The position numbers were made by a program, and so were the translations under genes. From NCBI GenBank assembly GCA_964017185.1, contig OZ024872.1, forward strand, positions 41,422,188-41,486,187: a stretch of DNA of 64,000 nucleotides, given 5' to 3'. Below the pieces are notes generated by a model, which was given only the letters and a program-made list of their open reading frames with translations, was not told the DNA's origin and ran no database searches. Below are positions 44,078-55,476 of this stretch, piece after piece. Numbering within the stretch: position 1 is the first letter of the stretch; the number at the start of each line of letters is the position of its first letter. The stretch is from Rugalucina vietnamica (lineage: Eukaryota; Mollusca; Bivalvia; Lucinida; Lucinidae).

Positions 44078-46013
44078 CACGGTAGGTAACCAAAACGGAT
44101 CCTTTCAGAGGAAATGTGCGTTGCCGGTTCCTTTCGGGTGAAGGGACGGTTCCTTTCAGAGGAAATCGTCAATATCGTCGTCGTTGTGTTTAGAGAAACG
44201 ATTTTTTGAGGTTTTATCGTGAACAATAAGTGCAAAACGTGTGTGCACGTAATGACGTTGTAATCAAGGTACAATCTCAGCGCTTTCTTTATGTGCACAG
44301 CCATTTCGTAATTGTTTTCGAGATAAAAATGTTGGCCGAGAACTGCTTTTTGTGACGACAGGCAGGCGAAAACCCTTAAATATTTGGGAAAATGTCATTG
44401 ATCAAAACGTTTTAGCACTTCTTGTCCCTAGATATTGTATTTGCTAATTTGAAATTAAATGAATAAAGTGGTAATATACTTGTACTTGATAAATAAACGT
44501 GAAAAACAACTTCTGTTGGTGGTAACGGTTCCTCAAGGAGACAGACACAGGATCCTTTCGGAGCTGAGGCTATGGATCCTTCAGGAGGAAATGTGCTTAC
44601 ATGCATTACCTTCACACGATGATACCACTTCAGACGGTTACTATTCTTTCAATCACCGAAAATGTTGACGGGTAACAAAATGTTTGGTACTACAACTATG
44701 TACTGTAAATAACTTAGACGTGTAAAATTAAGAGTGTTTCTGCTAGTATGTCAAAAATAAGGTCGGAAAAAAGAACACTTTATGATATTTTCATTACTCC
44801 AAATTCGTTTTAATACGTAAGCATTCCGCATTGTAACAAACGAATTTTTATTTGTAAACTTTAAGGACAAGAAGTAAATAAATAAGGTCCAGGAACTGCA
44901 TATGTCTATAAATAGATCAGGGGAAACAATAGTAGATAAGCGACTCGAAGCCGAAAATCGTTTGATTTTACTAGTTTTGTAGGCTATTTAATGTTTTTAC
45001 TGGAAGTTTTTTTGCTGCTGCTAAAATAATAATAAAAAACACACACGATTAACACGAAAATGATGCAGCTACAGGTAATGTTACAAAATCCACAATCGGT
45101 TCGACTTTTGTTTAAATGCAACTAAAGGAGCGAGGTCACGAAGTGCAGGTTTGCTAGACAGTGCAACTAGAAAATATGGCAATAAGACTAAACGCACAGC
45201 CCCTTAAATATTTATTTTTCGGTACACAAGGAAGTAATTCTACCATTTTATGGTTTTGATCAAGCCTTTCGTGGAGCATGCCTTAGGGGCCCACTGGACG
45301 GTATTGCTGGATTGTAGGTGTCTACACACAAATCACACAAATGATTTGTTTTCTCCTTGATTGGCGCATTTAGGATTTTGCGGCAACTTGAATGGAATGA
45401 CGGTATCAGTGGCTATAAAAGATCTTACAGAAAAGAATAGCTAGTCAATATGCCATCAAGATATGCTTTAGTGGTAAAATTTCTCCCAAAGGATCCGGTG
45501 CCAGATACTCTGATCACAGCCGGTGCCCAAAAAATACAACGTCAGGTGTGCTCCGAAAGGATCCGTTTCTACATGATTTTCTGGTGATAGTTAATATTTT
45601 ACTTTTTGTGAGCGAATTAGTGTATTTTGATTGGGTTTTACTGTGTGGTAGTACAAAAAATATATTTCATATTGTATTTCGAAGACATTTCGTTGCAAAT
45701 ATCTTCATTTGCGATTAAAAAAGCGGTTTTGAGTGCAGCCTGTACTGTCGCATTCTTAAAGAATGGTACTTATTTCATTTAAAACGGCGAAAACAAAGAA
45801 GCACATTGCGAATTTTCGCTTCAGCTACCAAATTCATTTTGTTGTGCATTACGTGGACTATTTATCTGAGGATATCACCCAACGGTTGATTATGTTTCTA
45901 GCGTCTAAAAGTCTTCGTCTACCAATTTCCTCTGAAAGGAACCGTCCCTTCCTCCGAAAGGAACGGGAAACGCATATTTCCTCTGAAAGGATCCGTTTTG
46001 GTTACCTACCGTG
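44078..46013. mobile_element. CAC..GTG DNA element with 5-bp target duplication, inside FB3
   Basis: Terminal repeats CACGGTAGGTAACCAAAACG (continuing GATCCTTTCAGAGG) are inverted at the right end. ACTCT is duplicated at 44073-44077 and 46014-46018. The uninterrupted target is in the FB3 right arm at 48510-48514 (reverse complement GACAACTCTTCTTGC). GGATCC..TTC.GAGG words are scattered subterminally (44540-44590, 45486-45570). The two ORFs ending SSERIRFGYLP are just the two terminal repeats. A 5-bp duplication with CAC termini recalls Transib-type elements, but the heptamer differs. Confidence 0.88.
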
Positions 46014-46319
46014 ACTCTTCTTGCTTTTAAACAATCTTCACTGGCAAGAAATAGACAACTGGATGAATTTGTTTATATAATGTGTTAAGTGTGTCTATAA
46101 ATATTTACCCTGTATATAGAACTTCAAGAGTTATGATGCTGTATGCCTAAATTGATTACATAACATATGGAGCCATTTTTTAAACAAAAAATTCACTGAT
46201 ATTCGAGTTTCAAAGAATCCACAAGGAATCATGGTTAATGGTTTGTAATTTTGTTTGTAAATTATGAAAGAATAACCATGTTTGTACCACAGCTGAAAAT
46301 TTGGTGTCTTTATCAGTAC

Positions 46320-47400
46320 TATTTACAAAGTTACACTCTGATTTTCATTCATTGTACAGTTTAGAATTTCGTGGTAAAGCGGTTGTTACAATATAAAACT
46401 TAGCATGTCAGTGTTATTTTGCAAGAAAACTAATATTCTACCAGGGCGGTTTTTCGAACAAAGCTTGCTTGTGGGTTCCTTCATGAGGTAAGCATGCCTT
46501 AAGATATTGACATGAGTGGGTGGGGTATGTTAAACAGACATCTACTGTGTTTTTTTTTTTTAATCTGTCAATCAAATGATGATGTGCATTTATTGCTAAT
46601 AAATATTTGACAGAATACAAAGTCATGGGTGACTCCAGAGTGTTTTAAGACATGCTTACCTCATGAAGGAACCCATAGGCAAGCTTTGGTCGTAAAACCG
46701 TCCTAGTAGAATATTAGTTTTCTTGCAAAAAAAACACACACTGACTTTCTTAGTTTATATCGTAACAACCGCTTTACCATGAAATTCTAAAATGTACAAT
46801 GAATGTAAATCAGCGGTGTTACATTGTAAATAGAGCTTTAACGGTTTTACGACCAAAGCTTGCTTATGGGTTCCTTCATGACGTAAGCATGTCTTAAAAC
46901 ACTCTGGAGTCACCCATGACTTTGTATTCTGTCAAAACGTGGGTTGGCATTTCATCATACAGTTTCATGATTGTTTCCTACGCACCGAGGGGCTAAGTGG
47001 GCTAAAATTGTTAAGCAATGACTCATATCTCCTCATTGTGATTTCAATATAGCGTTTAAGTCATGGAAATTAACATGCCAGTAAAGGATGTCAAAAACTA
47101 GTAGTATTAATACAAGGCAATATTCTTTGTATTCATCCTTAATCCGCAAAATACATTATTGATATTAGAGGAATGTCTGTCTGTGAATGTCCTGGTGATT
47201 CCCTTGACTTAACGCCTATACAAGAGGATTTAAAAATCATGAATATGAGCAGTGAGACATAGCCTAAGTATAAATGTTTCTCTGTGAAAGTCCCTGTCCC
47301 CTATGGTATTCTGTGCCAAGAAAACAAACCATGAATTTTATGATGAAATGCCAACCCACGTTTTGGCAGAATACAAAGACATAGGTGGCTCCATAGTACT
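46320..47400. repeat. Nested palindrome cluster in FB3 centre
   Basis: GGTTCCTTCATGA.GTAAGCATG.CTTAA occurs at 46470, inverted at 46640-46675 and direct again at 46868. 46320-46500 pairs with 46640-46830, 46605-46712 pairs with 46840-46945, and 46920-46965 pairs with 47339-47375. Many alternative hairpins are possible. No gene. Confidence 0.8.
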
Positions 47401-47455
47401 TTAAGGACTTATGTGTGGTCACTGTATATACATGTTTGAAGATTTACCTGTATTA

Positions 47456-47530
47456 TCACCTCGGTGTTTGGAGTGGGAATCTTTTTCTGATTGCGCCTTT
47501 TCCTGATCTTTGCCTACGTGTACTTTTTTA
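47456..47530 (+). mobile_element. Penelope-like 3' terminal fragment
   Basis: TCACCTCGGTGTTTGGAGTG..GATTGCGCCTTTTCCTGATC..GCCTACGTGTACTTTTTT matches 14280-14356. It is the last 75 bp of the element, inserted in the FB3 centre. Confidence 0.82.
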
Positions 47531-48060
47531 TTTATTTTTGTCAACAATGTTATATTCTTTAGCATGCTTTATCATGGGGCTGTTGAATATGTTGCAGATA
47601 CATGGATTTGTGTATACATGATTGTGAAATGAGTGGTCAGCTCAGAGCAAGTGAGTCATTTTTCAGTTACTTCCAGGTTGAAATCGTCGGACCCATTTTT
47701 CTTAGCTTTTTGAAAAAAAAATAAGCCAGATTTTTCGATGTAGTCATTGACTTCAATGACATAAGAACCTGAAACAAAAGACATATCATCTTTCAGCAAA
47801 CAATAAGTGCACACAAGCTGCCCAAAGCTACCCACTTCGAGAATTTCCCAGATAAACATGTTTACACTAACTTTTTCCAGAGAAATACATTTCCATGACC
47901 ACAAAATAATCTTTAATTTTTCAGATTATGTAGGCTTTGTGTAATTTTTTATTCACATGCATTCCATTTCCGGGAAATGGGTCCCATGAAAACCAGTTAC
48001 ATTTCCAATTCTAAACCAAGCTATTTAAAATTTTAAAAGAATAACTATATTGAGTCATTC
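47531..48060. other. FB3 centre, no gene seen
   Basis: Unpaired part of FB3. The ORFs of 82 and 68 codons have no recognisable domain. Confidence 0.5.
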
Positions 48061-49451
48061 CTTGTATCTGTGACATCTATTAGCAATAAATGCACATCAT
48101 CATTTGATTGACAGATTAAAAAAACAGTAGATGTCTGTGTAACAACCGCTTTACCATGAAGTTCTATAATGTATAATATATGAAAATCAGAGTGTAACTT
48201 TGTAAATAGTGCTGATAAAGACACCAAATTTTCAGCTGTAGTACAAACATGGTTATTCTTTCATAATTTACTAACAAAATTACAAACCAATAACCATGAT
48301 TCCTTGTGGATTCTTTGAAACTCAAATATCAGCGATTTTTTTGTTTAAAAAATGGCTCCATATGTTATGTAATCGATTTAGGCATACAGCATGATAACTC
48401 TTGAAGTTCTATATACAGGGTAAATATTTATAGACACACTTAACACAATATATAAACAAATTCATCCAGTTGTCTATTTCTTGCCAGTGAAGATTGTTCA
48501 AAAGCAAGAAGAGTTGTCAATTTATTTCTGAATATGGCAGGGGCATATTAATAACTTAACGCACCTGTATAAATGATTGAGAAACTGAACTTAAAATACA
48601 CTCTGGCCATTAAAATGAAAAAATGGTTGAATGTGGAACATCTCTATGATCGATATGACTTATGAGATACAGAAATGTATTCAGAAAATAATATGACAGT
48701 TAAGTCAGTGAGGCTCTGGTAAGCAAAGTTCTTAAACAGGAAGCATAACAGATTATTTGTATCCCATTCAGGAATCATAGATCTTATTATATGTTCCTAA
48801 ATAGGAATCACAGTTTCCTAAATGGGCATCACTTTTTTTTTCTAGCTCCCAAATAGGAATCACAGAAAATCAGAAAAAAATCCTGATTTTAAACCTTAAT
48901 AACTTTTTTTTCTAGACAATTAAAAAAAATCTGAACGGTCAAAAGTTCGGAAATTCATTCATCTTTAAGCTCTCCAAAGTTGGTGGAAATCGGTTAAAAA
49001 CTGTGATACATTTTTTCGATTTTCTGAGAGTACTATAAAAATGACAAAAAGATGCCCAATTGAGTATCAAATTGCTATTAATAGTAACATTTACCTGTCA
49101 GTGATACTCAATTGGGCATCTCTCCTCCACTCAATATTATCGAATTAATTTATGGCCATGGGGTTGTTATGTTTTAAACTTTTCAAGTTACCATTTCAAG
49201 TGGTGAAATGCGAATAAATCTCTTCAAAAAGATTTCTGAGTCATAGACATAACAAAGATTAAAAATCTGCCATTTTTTCCTACAAAATTTATTGTGTTTT
49301 GAAGAGTAATAAATTTGACATGTTTAAGAACAAAAGATAATAAATGAAATTAGATGTACTTTTATCTTTACCTTCATTTTATCAAGACCTATTAAAGTAG
49401 TCAATGTATTTCCAAAGATGTAAAGCGAAATATTACTAACTTATTCATATA

Positions 49452-50348
49452 CTGAGCCAAACTTATAACGCAACACGGTTATGGCATTTTGTTTGCATTT
49501 TAATGTAATGCAAGACGGTCTACCAGACATATGCTGGTCAACAATCGCCAGTGAATAAATTGGGTACAAAAATTTTGATTTTCAGAGCACGGGTCACTGA
49601 GCTCGAATCTGATTGGTCTAAACGGTTATTTGGGTGGCATGCGCCTCCTGAGAGATTCTGTAAGTCAGTTTTAACACAAATTGCTTCTTTGTTGATCGTC
49701 CAGTGAGGCTCGATGAGGTAATTGCAAAATGCATCCAATTTGTACCCGAAATTTCAATTCAAAACTTGCATCATTGAAAATTGAACGTTTAACAATGAGC
49801 ATTCCATTGATTACAATAGAAAATGGAATTGGTGAAAAATTCTAACGGCGAATGATTTTAATGAAACCTTTGTGGAAACATGTTCATTCTGTCATAAAGC
49901 ATTGTTAGAAAACACAAACGCACCCAAATGTTTTGTCAGGAACGTCTGTAACAAACGTTAAAATGCGGGTAAACTTGAAAGTTTGAGAGCAAACATGGGT
50001 CTTCAACTCTGCTCAAAACTGAGCAAAATTGATCTTTTGACAGTAAAATTATTCATTGTCTAAAGTGGAGCAGGGGTAATCCTCGAAACCGACATTAATT
50101 TCTAGGGTACGAATACACGTCACATGTCGCGTTCTAGAAAACCACAATGCATTTCATTTTTTGCAAAGACCCTACCTTTGAAAAATGATTAATTTCTTTA
50201 GACGCATAACACAGAATGTTACGACCAAGATTTTGTGAGATGTGTCGATCATCAGGCAATCTAATTCAGTAGAGACAAAGTTTATTTGATGGCTTTCCGG
50301 GGTTTGATATAAAAAATAAACCGATGTTGCGTTATAAGTTTGGCTCAG
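49452..50348. mobile_element. TA-flanked DNA element, ~900 bp
   Basis: CTGAGCCAAACTTATAACGC at the left is inverted at the right end (..GCGTTATAAGTTTGGCTCAG), with TA at 49450-49451 and 50349-50350. Perfect repeat of about 27 bp. No transposase ORF. An ATAT duplication is an alternative reading. Confidence 0.8.
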
Positions 50349-51716
50349 TATATGTTTCTGCTCTGAAATATAGATATTGAACACAGCTGTTGTTCTCGAA
50401 GAGAAATAAGTCTATGCGAAATTAAACGTAGCAAAGCTTCAGTATTAAAAATAATTACCTGTAACAGCAAAATGATATTTAATATTCCAGAAAAATGTAC
50501 TATTTTCGACTTTTCAATGTTATATTTCACTATATATTTTACGTCTCGGATTTCTTGGGACTATGAATGAAAGCCATTGCTGTGGGCACTCTTTTTATAT
50601 TGCGAAAAGATAATGCTGCGTCATCGGGCACCTTGCGACAGACATGTTGTAGTTTATTTGTTGACTAAAGTGCAAAGTCTAAGAGGGCACTCCCATTGTT
50701 TGATAACGACCAAACGTGATTAAATGCAGGAGAAAACTTGCTTTTAGCATTTGCAAGAACAACCTTTAAGCTGGCATCAGTCGCATCAAAACATCAAGCT
50801 CTCCTACTTCATGATTTTAAAATTTAAAGCAGTTAGCCATCTGAAGTTGTTGTAAAGTCCAGTTAAATGATAAACCTGTTCTGAAACCACTCTAAAGTCA
50901 GTTTTATTTCGCGCGGCTCGTTTGTATTCATCACCACAGATAATGTTTGCGCAAACATGGCTACGCATTAGCACCTTAACTCTAGCTGAAGTACACCTTT
51001 AAAATCCTCACCTTGGCTTTTCACAGAAATAGAATCTAATACTATTTTCAAACATGCTTTAATCGATGATTTCACAGATTGACTAAGTTGTGTAAATTTA
51101 TTTTGTAAATTGCTTTAGTGGCTTCTCATCACATGGACGTCATTTTAATTCTGCTAAAAAGGGTTTGACCGGAAGACCGTGATGAAAACAATACAAACTT
51201 GTTACAATGTACATACGAGCTTCTTTGAAAGCTAATTTAGATGAAAGGAAGGGGAGGTGATTCAACTCCGCCATAATGTTAGAAAAAAATGTAATAACGC
51301 CACCGTTCTTAAGACCCCTGATATGCCATGCCATGCGGATAGCAGAGGCGATCAACGATAAGTCTGGTCATTGTATAATTTTACTTCATTCCGTTTTTGT
51401 AACTGGTTTTTGTAACTGTTGAGGTTGGGTATGTCATAGAAGAATAATTATTTTAAAAAACTTACTGGTGATACCCCAAAATGACACAACTTCACCAGGG
51501 GTCTGGGCTGGCAAACTTAGACGCTCAAATTGACATTTCAGCAACAGTGGAAATAAGAGAATCAGGGTGGTCAATCCAGTTCGTGATAGTCAGGGGAAGG
51601 AAACTGCATTAGACTTCTACCCTTGCATATGGTATCTGAAATGCCCGACAGACAAACTCGAAACAGAAAGGATCTATTGCTTTTGCAATGATCTATTGCT
51701 TTTGCAATTATCAAAT
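50349..51716. other. No gene seen
   Basis: AT-rich non-coding sequence. Minus-strand ORFs at 50345-50530 and 51140-51355 carry no recognisable motif. Confidence 0.5.
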
Positions 51717-51955
51717 CTGGAAAATATGTCCATGTAATGTATACCCCCTAAAACCCCATTTTATATAGTAAAACTGGGGTTTACAGGAAAATACATATTT
51801 TTGTTACTTTTGGACCCAAACATACATTGTGGGTACTCGTTAGAATCGCCTCGCCTAACGTATACCGACGATCTATGTACTTAGCAGAAATATTAAAAAT
51901 ATCAAAATTATTCAGGTGAAATTTTCATTTTTTACAGCTGAATAAAATAGAGGAG
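51717..51955. mobile_element. MITE family A copy, right end eroded
   Basis: ATATGTCCATGTAATGTATACC at the left, AACATACATTGTGGGTACTC in the palindrome, then CGATCTATGTACTTAGCAGAAAT. It breaks off at TTTTTACAGCTGAATAAAAT. Confidence 0.75.
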
Positions 51956-51984
51956 ACGGTGGGTAGGGAAATTTTTCGTTTCGC

Positions 51985-52720
51985 ACAACACCCTCCACAT
52001 ACTAGGTTTGATACTATGGGTTGCTTCTTTGATCAATATAAAGAGCTTCTAGGCACGTTGTCGCCCTCTGATATGGTGCATTTGTCCTCCAGAAGCCGTT
52101 ACGTATGTTACACATTCAAACCAGAAATTTGCTCTAAGTTTGTAAAATACACTATGAATCTCTAATCTAAATGCCAAACCTAAATGTATCAATATCGTCT
52201 GATGAAAGAATGTTACGGGCACATATATTGATATATTTAATCATTTTCATGCATCGATGGTGTTACGTATGTTACATTCTCAAAACAGTCTGTGTAATTG
52301 TTAATTACAGAACAGTAAGCTATTTTAATATACTTCTCTTTGCGAATTTCACTTTTAATATACTACGGGTGGCTTCGTTGATCAAAATAAAGATTTTCTA
52401 TGCACGTAGTCGCCCAATGGTATGGTGCATTTGCCCTCCAGAAGCCGTTACGCACGTCGTATGATACCCATTCAAAACAGAAATATACTCTAAGTTTGAA
52501 AAATGCACTATGAATCTCTAAAATAAATTCCAAACCTAAATATATTAATGTCATCTGATGAAAGAATGTTATTGGCACATGCGTTGATACTTTTAATCAC
52601 ATATATGCATCGATGGTGTTACGTATGTTACATTTTCAAAACAGACTGTTCAGAGTTTAATTACAGAACAGTAAGCTATTTTAATATACCTTTCTTTGCA
52701 CATTTATATTTTAGATACAC
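51985..52720. repeat. ~355-bp tandem dimer
   Basis: Two head-to-tail units. GGTTGCTTCTTTGATCAA / GGTGGCTTCGTTGATCAA, CTCCAGAAGCCGTTACG, CACTATGAATCTCTAA, TCTGATGAAAGAATGTTA and GATGGTGTTACGTATGTTAC recur 349-356 bp apart. The 97- and 98-codon ORFs are repeat-derived. Confidence 0.85.
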
Positions 52721-53498
52721 TGGTCTAAAAGACACTTATTCCTTTTCTTTTACATACCTGAAAAAACTAATCATCATGTCATTCCTTAGTCGAAAGTTAT
52801 TGCATATAGTCCACTGTAACTCACTTCAGATTATGAAAGAATAAAGTGTTCAAAGTCAACTATGAACAGACAAGTTTGAAAAAAAAGAAGAAAACATACA
52901 CTCATCTTGTTGTAGACCAATAACATATATGCCTTCTTTAAGTTGAATGCCCACTGCTTTGCCAGAAATGTGTACTTTTGATTGGTAAATATGGTAACGT
53001 ATGTAACACATAATTATTAAATATCAAAACTCAGTTTTTATAATTTTAATGCCGATAAAATGCTCATCGCTGTATGTGATTATGATTTAGCACTAATTTA
53101 GAAATCACATAAGAGCAAATATTCAAGAGTGTAATCCGGTTGTCAGCGAACTTAAAGCGCGCACACCCAAACCTTAAAATACCAAAGCATGTTTTACACC
53201 ATTGTTAGTATCCAGTGTTATGAAATGACACCGTCGGTCACTATTTCTTAAGTTACCTTTCTCAAGGCTTGCCAATATTAGTAAGCAAATATCAATGCGG
53301 GTGACGGGCGACTTAATGGTAACGTATGTAACACATTTTTCACTTAAAATTTTAGGTGTTAAAACCTAAGGAAAACAAATAGTAATAAGATATAATAATC
53401 GTGACCTTAAGATTGTTTTCCGATTTCCGGATTATGAAATGACTCGCCGGCCATACAAAAGCACAATTCTGCGCATGCTAGTTCATTTTGTCTTGGTT

Positions 53499-53650
53499 CG
53501 GGGCACATGTGAGACAAGCCAAGTTCTGCTTGTGCGTGTGCCAGGTGTTTTTTTTTTCTCGGGGTTCTCCCGTTTTCGCCCCGCCTACCGGTTGGCCCGT
53601 CTCATATGAGCTGAAATAATATTGAAAGGGACGTTAAACGGAACAAAAAT
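53499..53650 (+). mobile_element. tRNA-derived SINE, 5'-truncated
   Basis: Begins at GGGGCACATGTGAGACAAGCC and continues to GAAAGGGACGTTAAACGGAACAAAAA. It lacks the tRNA-like head of the 23738 copy. Confidence 0.87.
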
Positions 53651-55285
53651 TGTTCAGTCCTTGGTCATGAGCACTGCTTCAATATAAGTACCATTGATGT
53701 TCCAGGCATTGCCCGATGCGGTTGTTTTGTTTGATTTTGAGTTGATGCTTAACAGCCTAGCCAACAGTTATTGTCATATTGAGACGTTGACTCCATTTCA
53801 TGGGACTTTTGCCCGAAAATCGGATGCCATGACATCCAAACAATGCTCTAAATATAACCACCAAAGTAAGCCATTACGGCTTATACGTATGGGTGGTTTG
53901 ATTTTAAAACACTTTTCCTTGTCAGGCTCAGACCTGAGCGGTTAACCAGTAATAAGATGGTCAGTAAGTAGCGTATAAGCTATGCCTGGAGGCAAAAGAA
54001 GCCCATCTAAGTCTTAAGGACCCGATTAGCAGGGCCCATATTCCCACCCGACCAACCTTCTGAGGGATTCTGCTTAGGCTGATTCGGTTGAGCGTTTCTG
54101 CTAAGGCTGAAAACATGTTTTTGAAGTTTTCACGTTATAAATGTGTCATCAAACGATCATGCTTTGGTGGTACATTTTCATTTGTGTAGCGCTAATGGCA
54201 ACAGAACAAGTGACGGACACTATTTACACTTGAACCAGATTGCCCAGCAGATGAACAGAATCGGCAAATGGTTTTTCGTACACCTTCTTATGTGCTGTTG
54301 GGAGTGTTATCGTCTGTTTGCACAAGGCAGTTTGTGATTGATCGCTTTTCTCAGCAACATTCCAAGCTTTCGTTTTACCAATGCCATTGTGTGGAGTCTC
54401 ACCTAAACTGCCTTATTTCTATTTATTGAAGATATGGAATGGTCAAAAGTCTCACCAGGGCATCAAGGCTTGCTCAAAATGACAGACTGCTAGTATCGTG
54501 CTTTTTCATGATTTCCAGCGTGGAACCATAATGTATTGCAATCATTTGGCTAGAATAGACAGCAGCATAAAACCAAGACATCAAATGATTGTATCGTCAG
54601 AAGCATCGTGGCTGTTATGAAAATTCGCGTATCTGTGTCTCCATTGTCTAAAGTGCAGTTACGTCATCCCTGGCAAGAAAGCATTTTCGTTATATGTAAA
54701 AACGCATACACGTTGTTTGCACATCCTGTTCTATGTTCGGATTTCACACCGAGGGCACTCAAGAAATTCACATTTTCTGTTATTACTGCTTTACATTGGA
54801 TTTTGCCACTCACGGGGAACTGGTCTTTCTCGTTCATCTGATCTGATGGATTTACTCTACAGGTGTATATGAAACACTGCGTCAAATCAACAGTTTCGAA
54901 AGGCGCACACAAGCTGTAATACCACAAATAGTATAAAATAAATGGGCCCAGGAGTCTGAGGATAATATCCGCATCTAGTTAGATGCGACTGTCAGTGCGA
55001 TAATTGCGAAGTCTTTGTCTTCCTAAGTCATTAAGTTGGCACATGTGATTCATCGTGGATCGTGGATCTTGTTCAAGGACACAACATAGCACCGAAAAGG
55101 TCGAACAACACACGATGGGTCCCCAACTCATAATATATACCTTTACAGTGCCCTATATGAAAAGGGTGTTACATACGTTACCATGAGCATACTGACAAGT
55201 AACCAGTGGGTCAACATATTCTAAACACCTTACTGTGTTCTATGCGAAAACCTTTGCAGATAATTATGTGAGACCACTTTCACGT
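53651..55285. other. No confident gene
   Basis: Somewhat higher GC than surroundings, with ORFs of 83, 64 and 77 codons in different frames. They may be remnants of a decayed coding element, but no motif could be recognised. Confidence 0.45.
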
Positions 55286-55476
55286 GAGCCGCAGCGCGCG
55301 AAAACCCTTCCGACAATATCCTTCTACACAGTCACAGAATTTAGACGCTTGAAATTTCGGATTTAGGAAGACGTTTGAATTATCTGTGTAGAGTAAACAA
55401 GTGTGCTGATCAGCTGTGCAGTAACTGCATCTTTGTTTTCATATAGGAAGAATCTGGTTTTCGCATGAAGCGGCTC
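55286..55476. mobile_element. MITE family B, internally shortened copy
   Basis: GAGCCGCAGCGCGCGAAAACCC to GGTTTTCGCATGAAGCGGCTC with a reduced centre (GCTGATCAGCTGTGCAGTAAC). Confidence 0.78.

Larger units (their letters stand above)
43450..49130. mobile_element. Foldback element FB3 (long palindromic element, ~1.1-1.2 kb arms)
   Basis: The left arm is 43450-44077 plus 46019 to about 46600. The right arm, about 48065-49130, is its reverse complement. Outer ends read AGTGGAGGAGAGATGCCC. Each end has its own hairpin: GATGCCCAATTGAGTATC (43462-43479) pairs with GATACTCAATTGGGCATC (43529-43546), and likewise 49051-49068 with 49103-49120. No transposase ORF. The left arm is split by the element at 44078-46013. 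Confidence 0.88.

Noticed and set aside
44078..46013. Firm assignment to Transib
   Set aside because: Only CAC ends and the 5-bp duplication support it; the heptamer differs and no transposase is present.
52178..52200. CTGATGA in the 355-bp dimer as a second hammerhead
   Set aside because: No stem II, no GAAA box at the right distance and no matching stem I, unlike the 40368 motif.
53694..54841. Possible decayed transposase
   Set aside because: Mixed-frame ORFs hint at old coding sequence, but no catalytic or structural motif could be matched.
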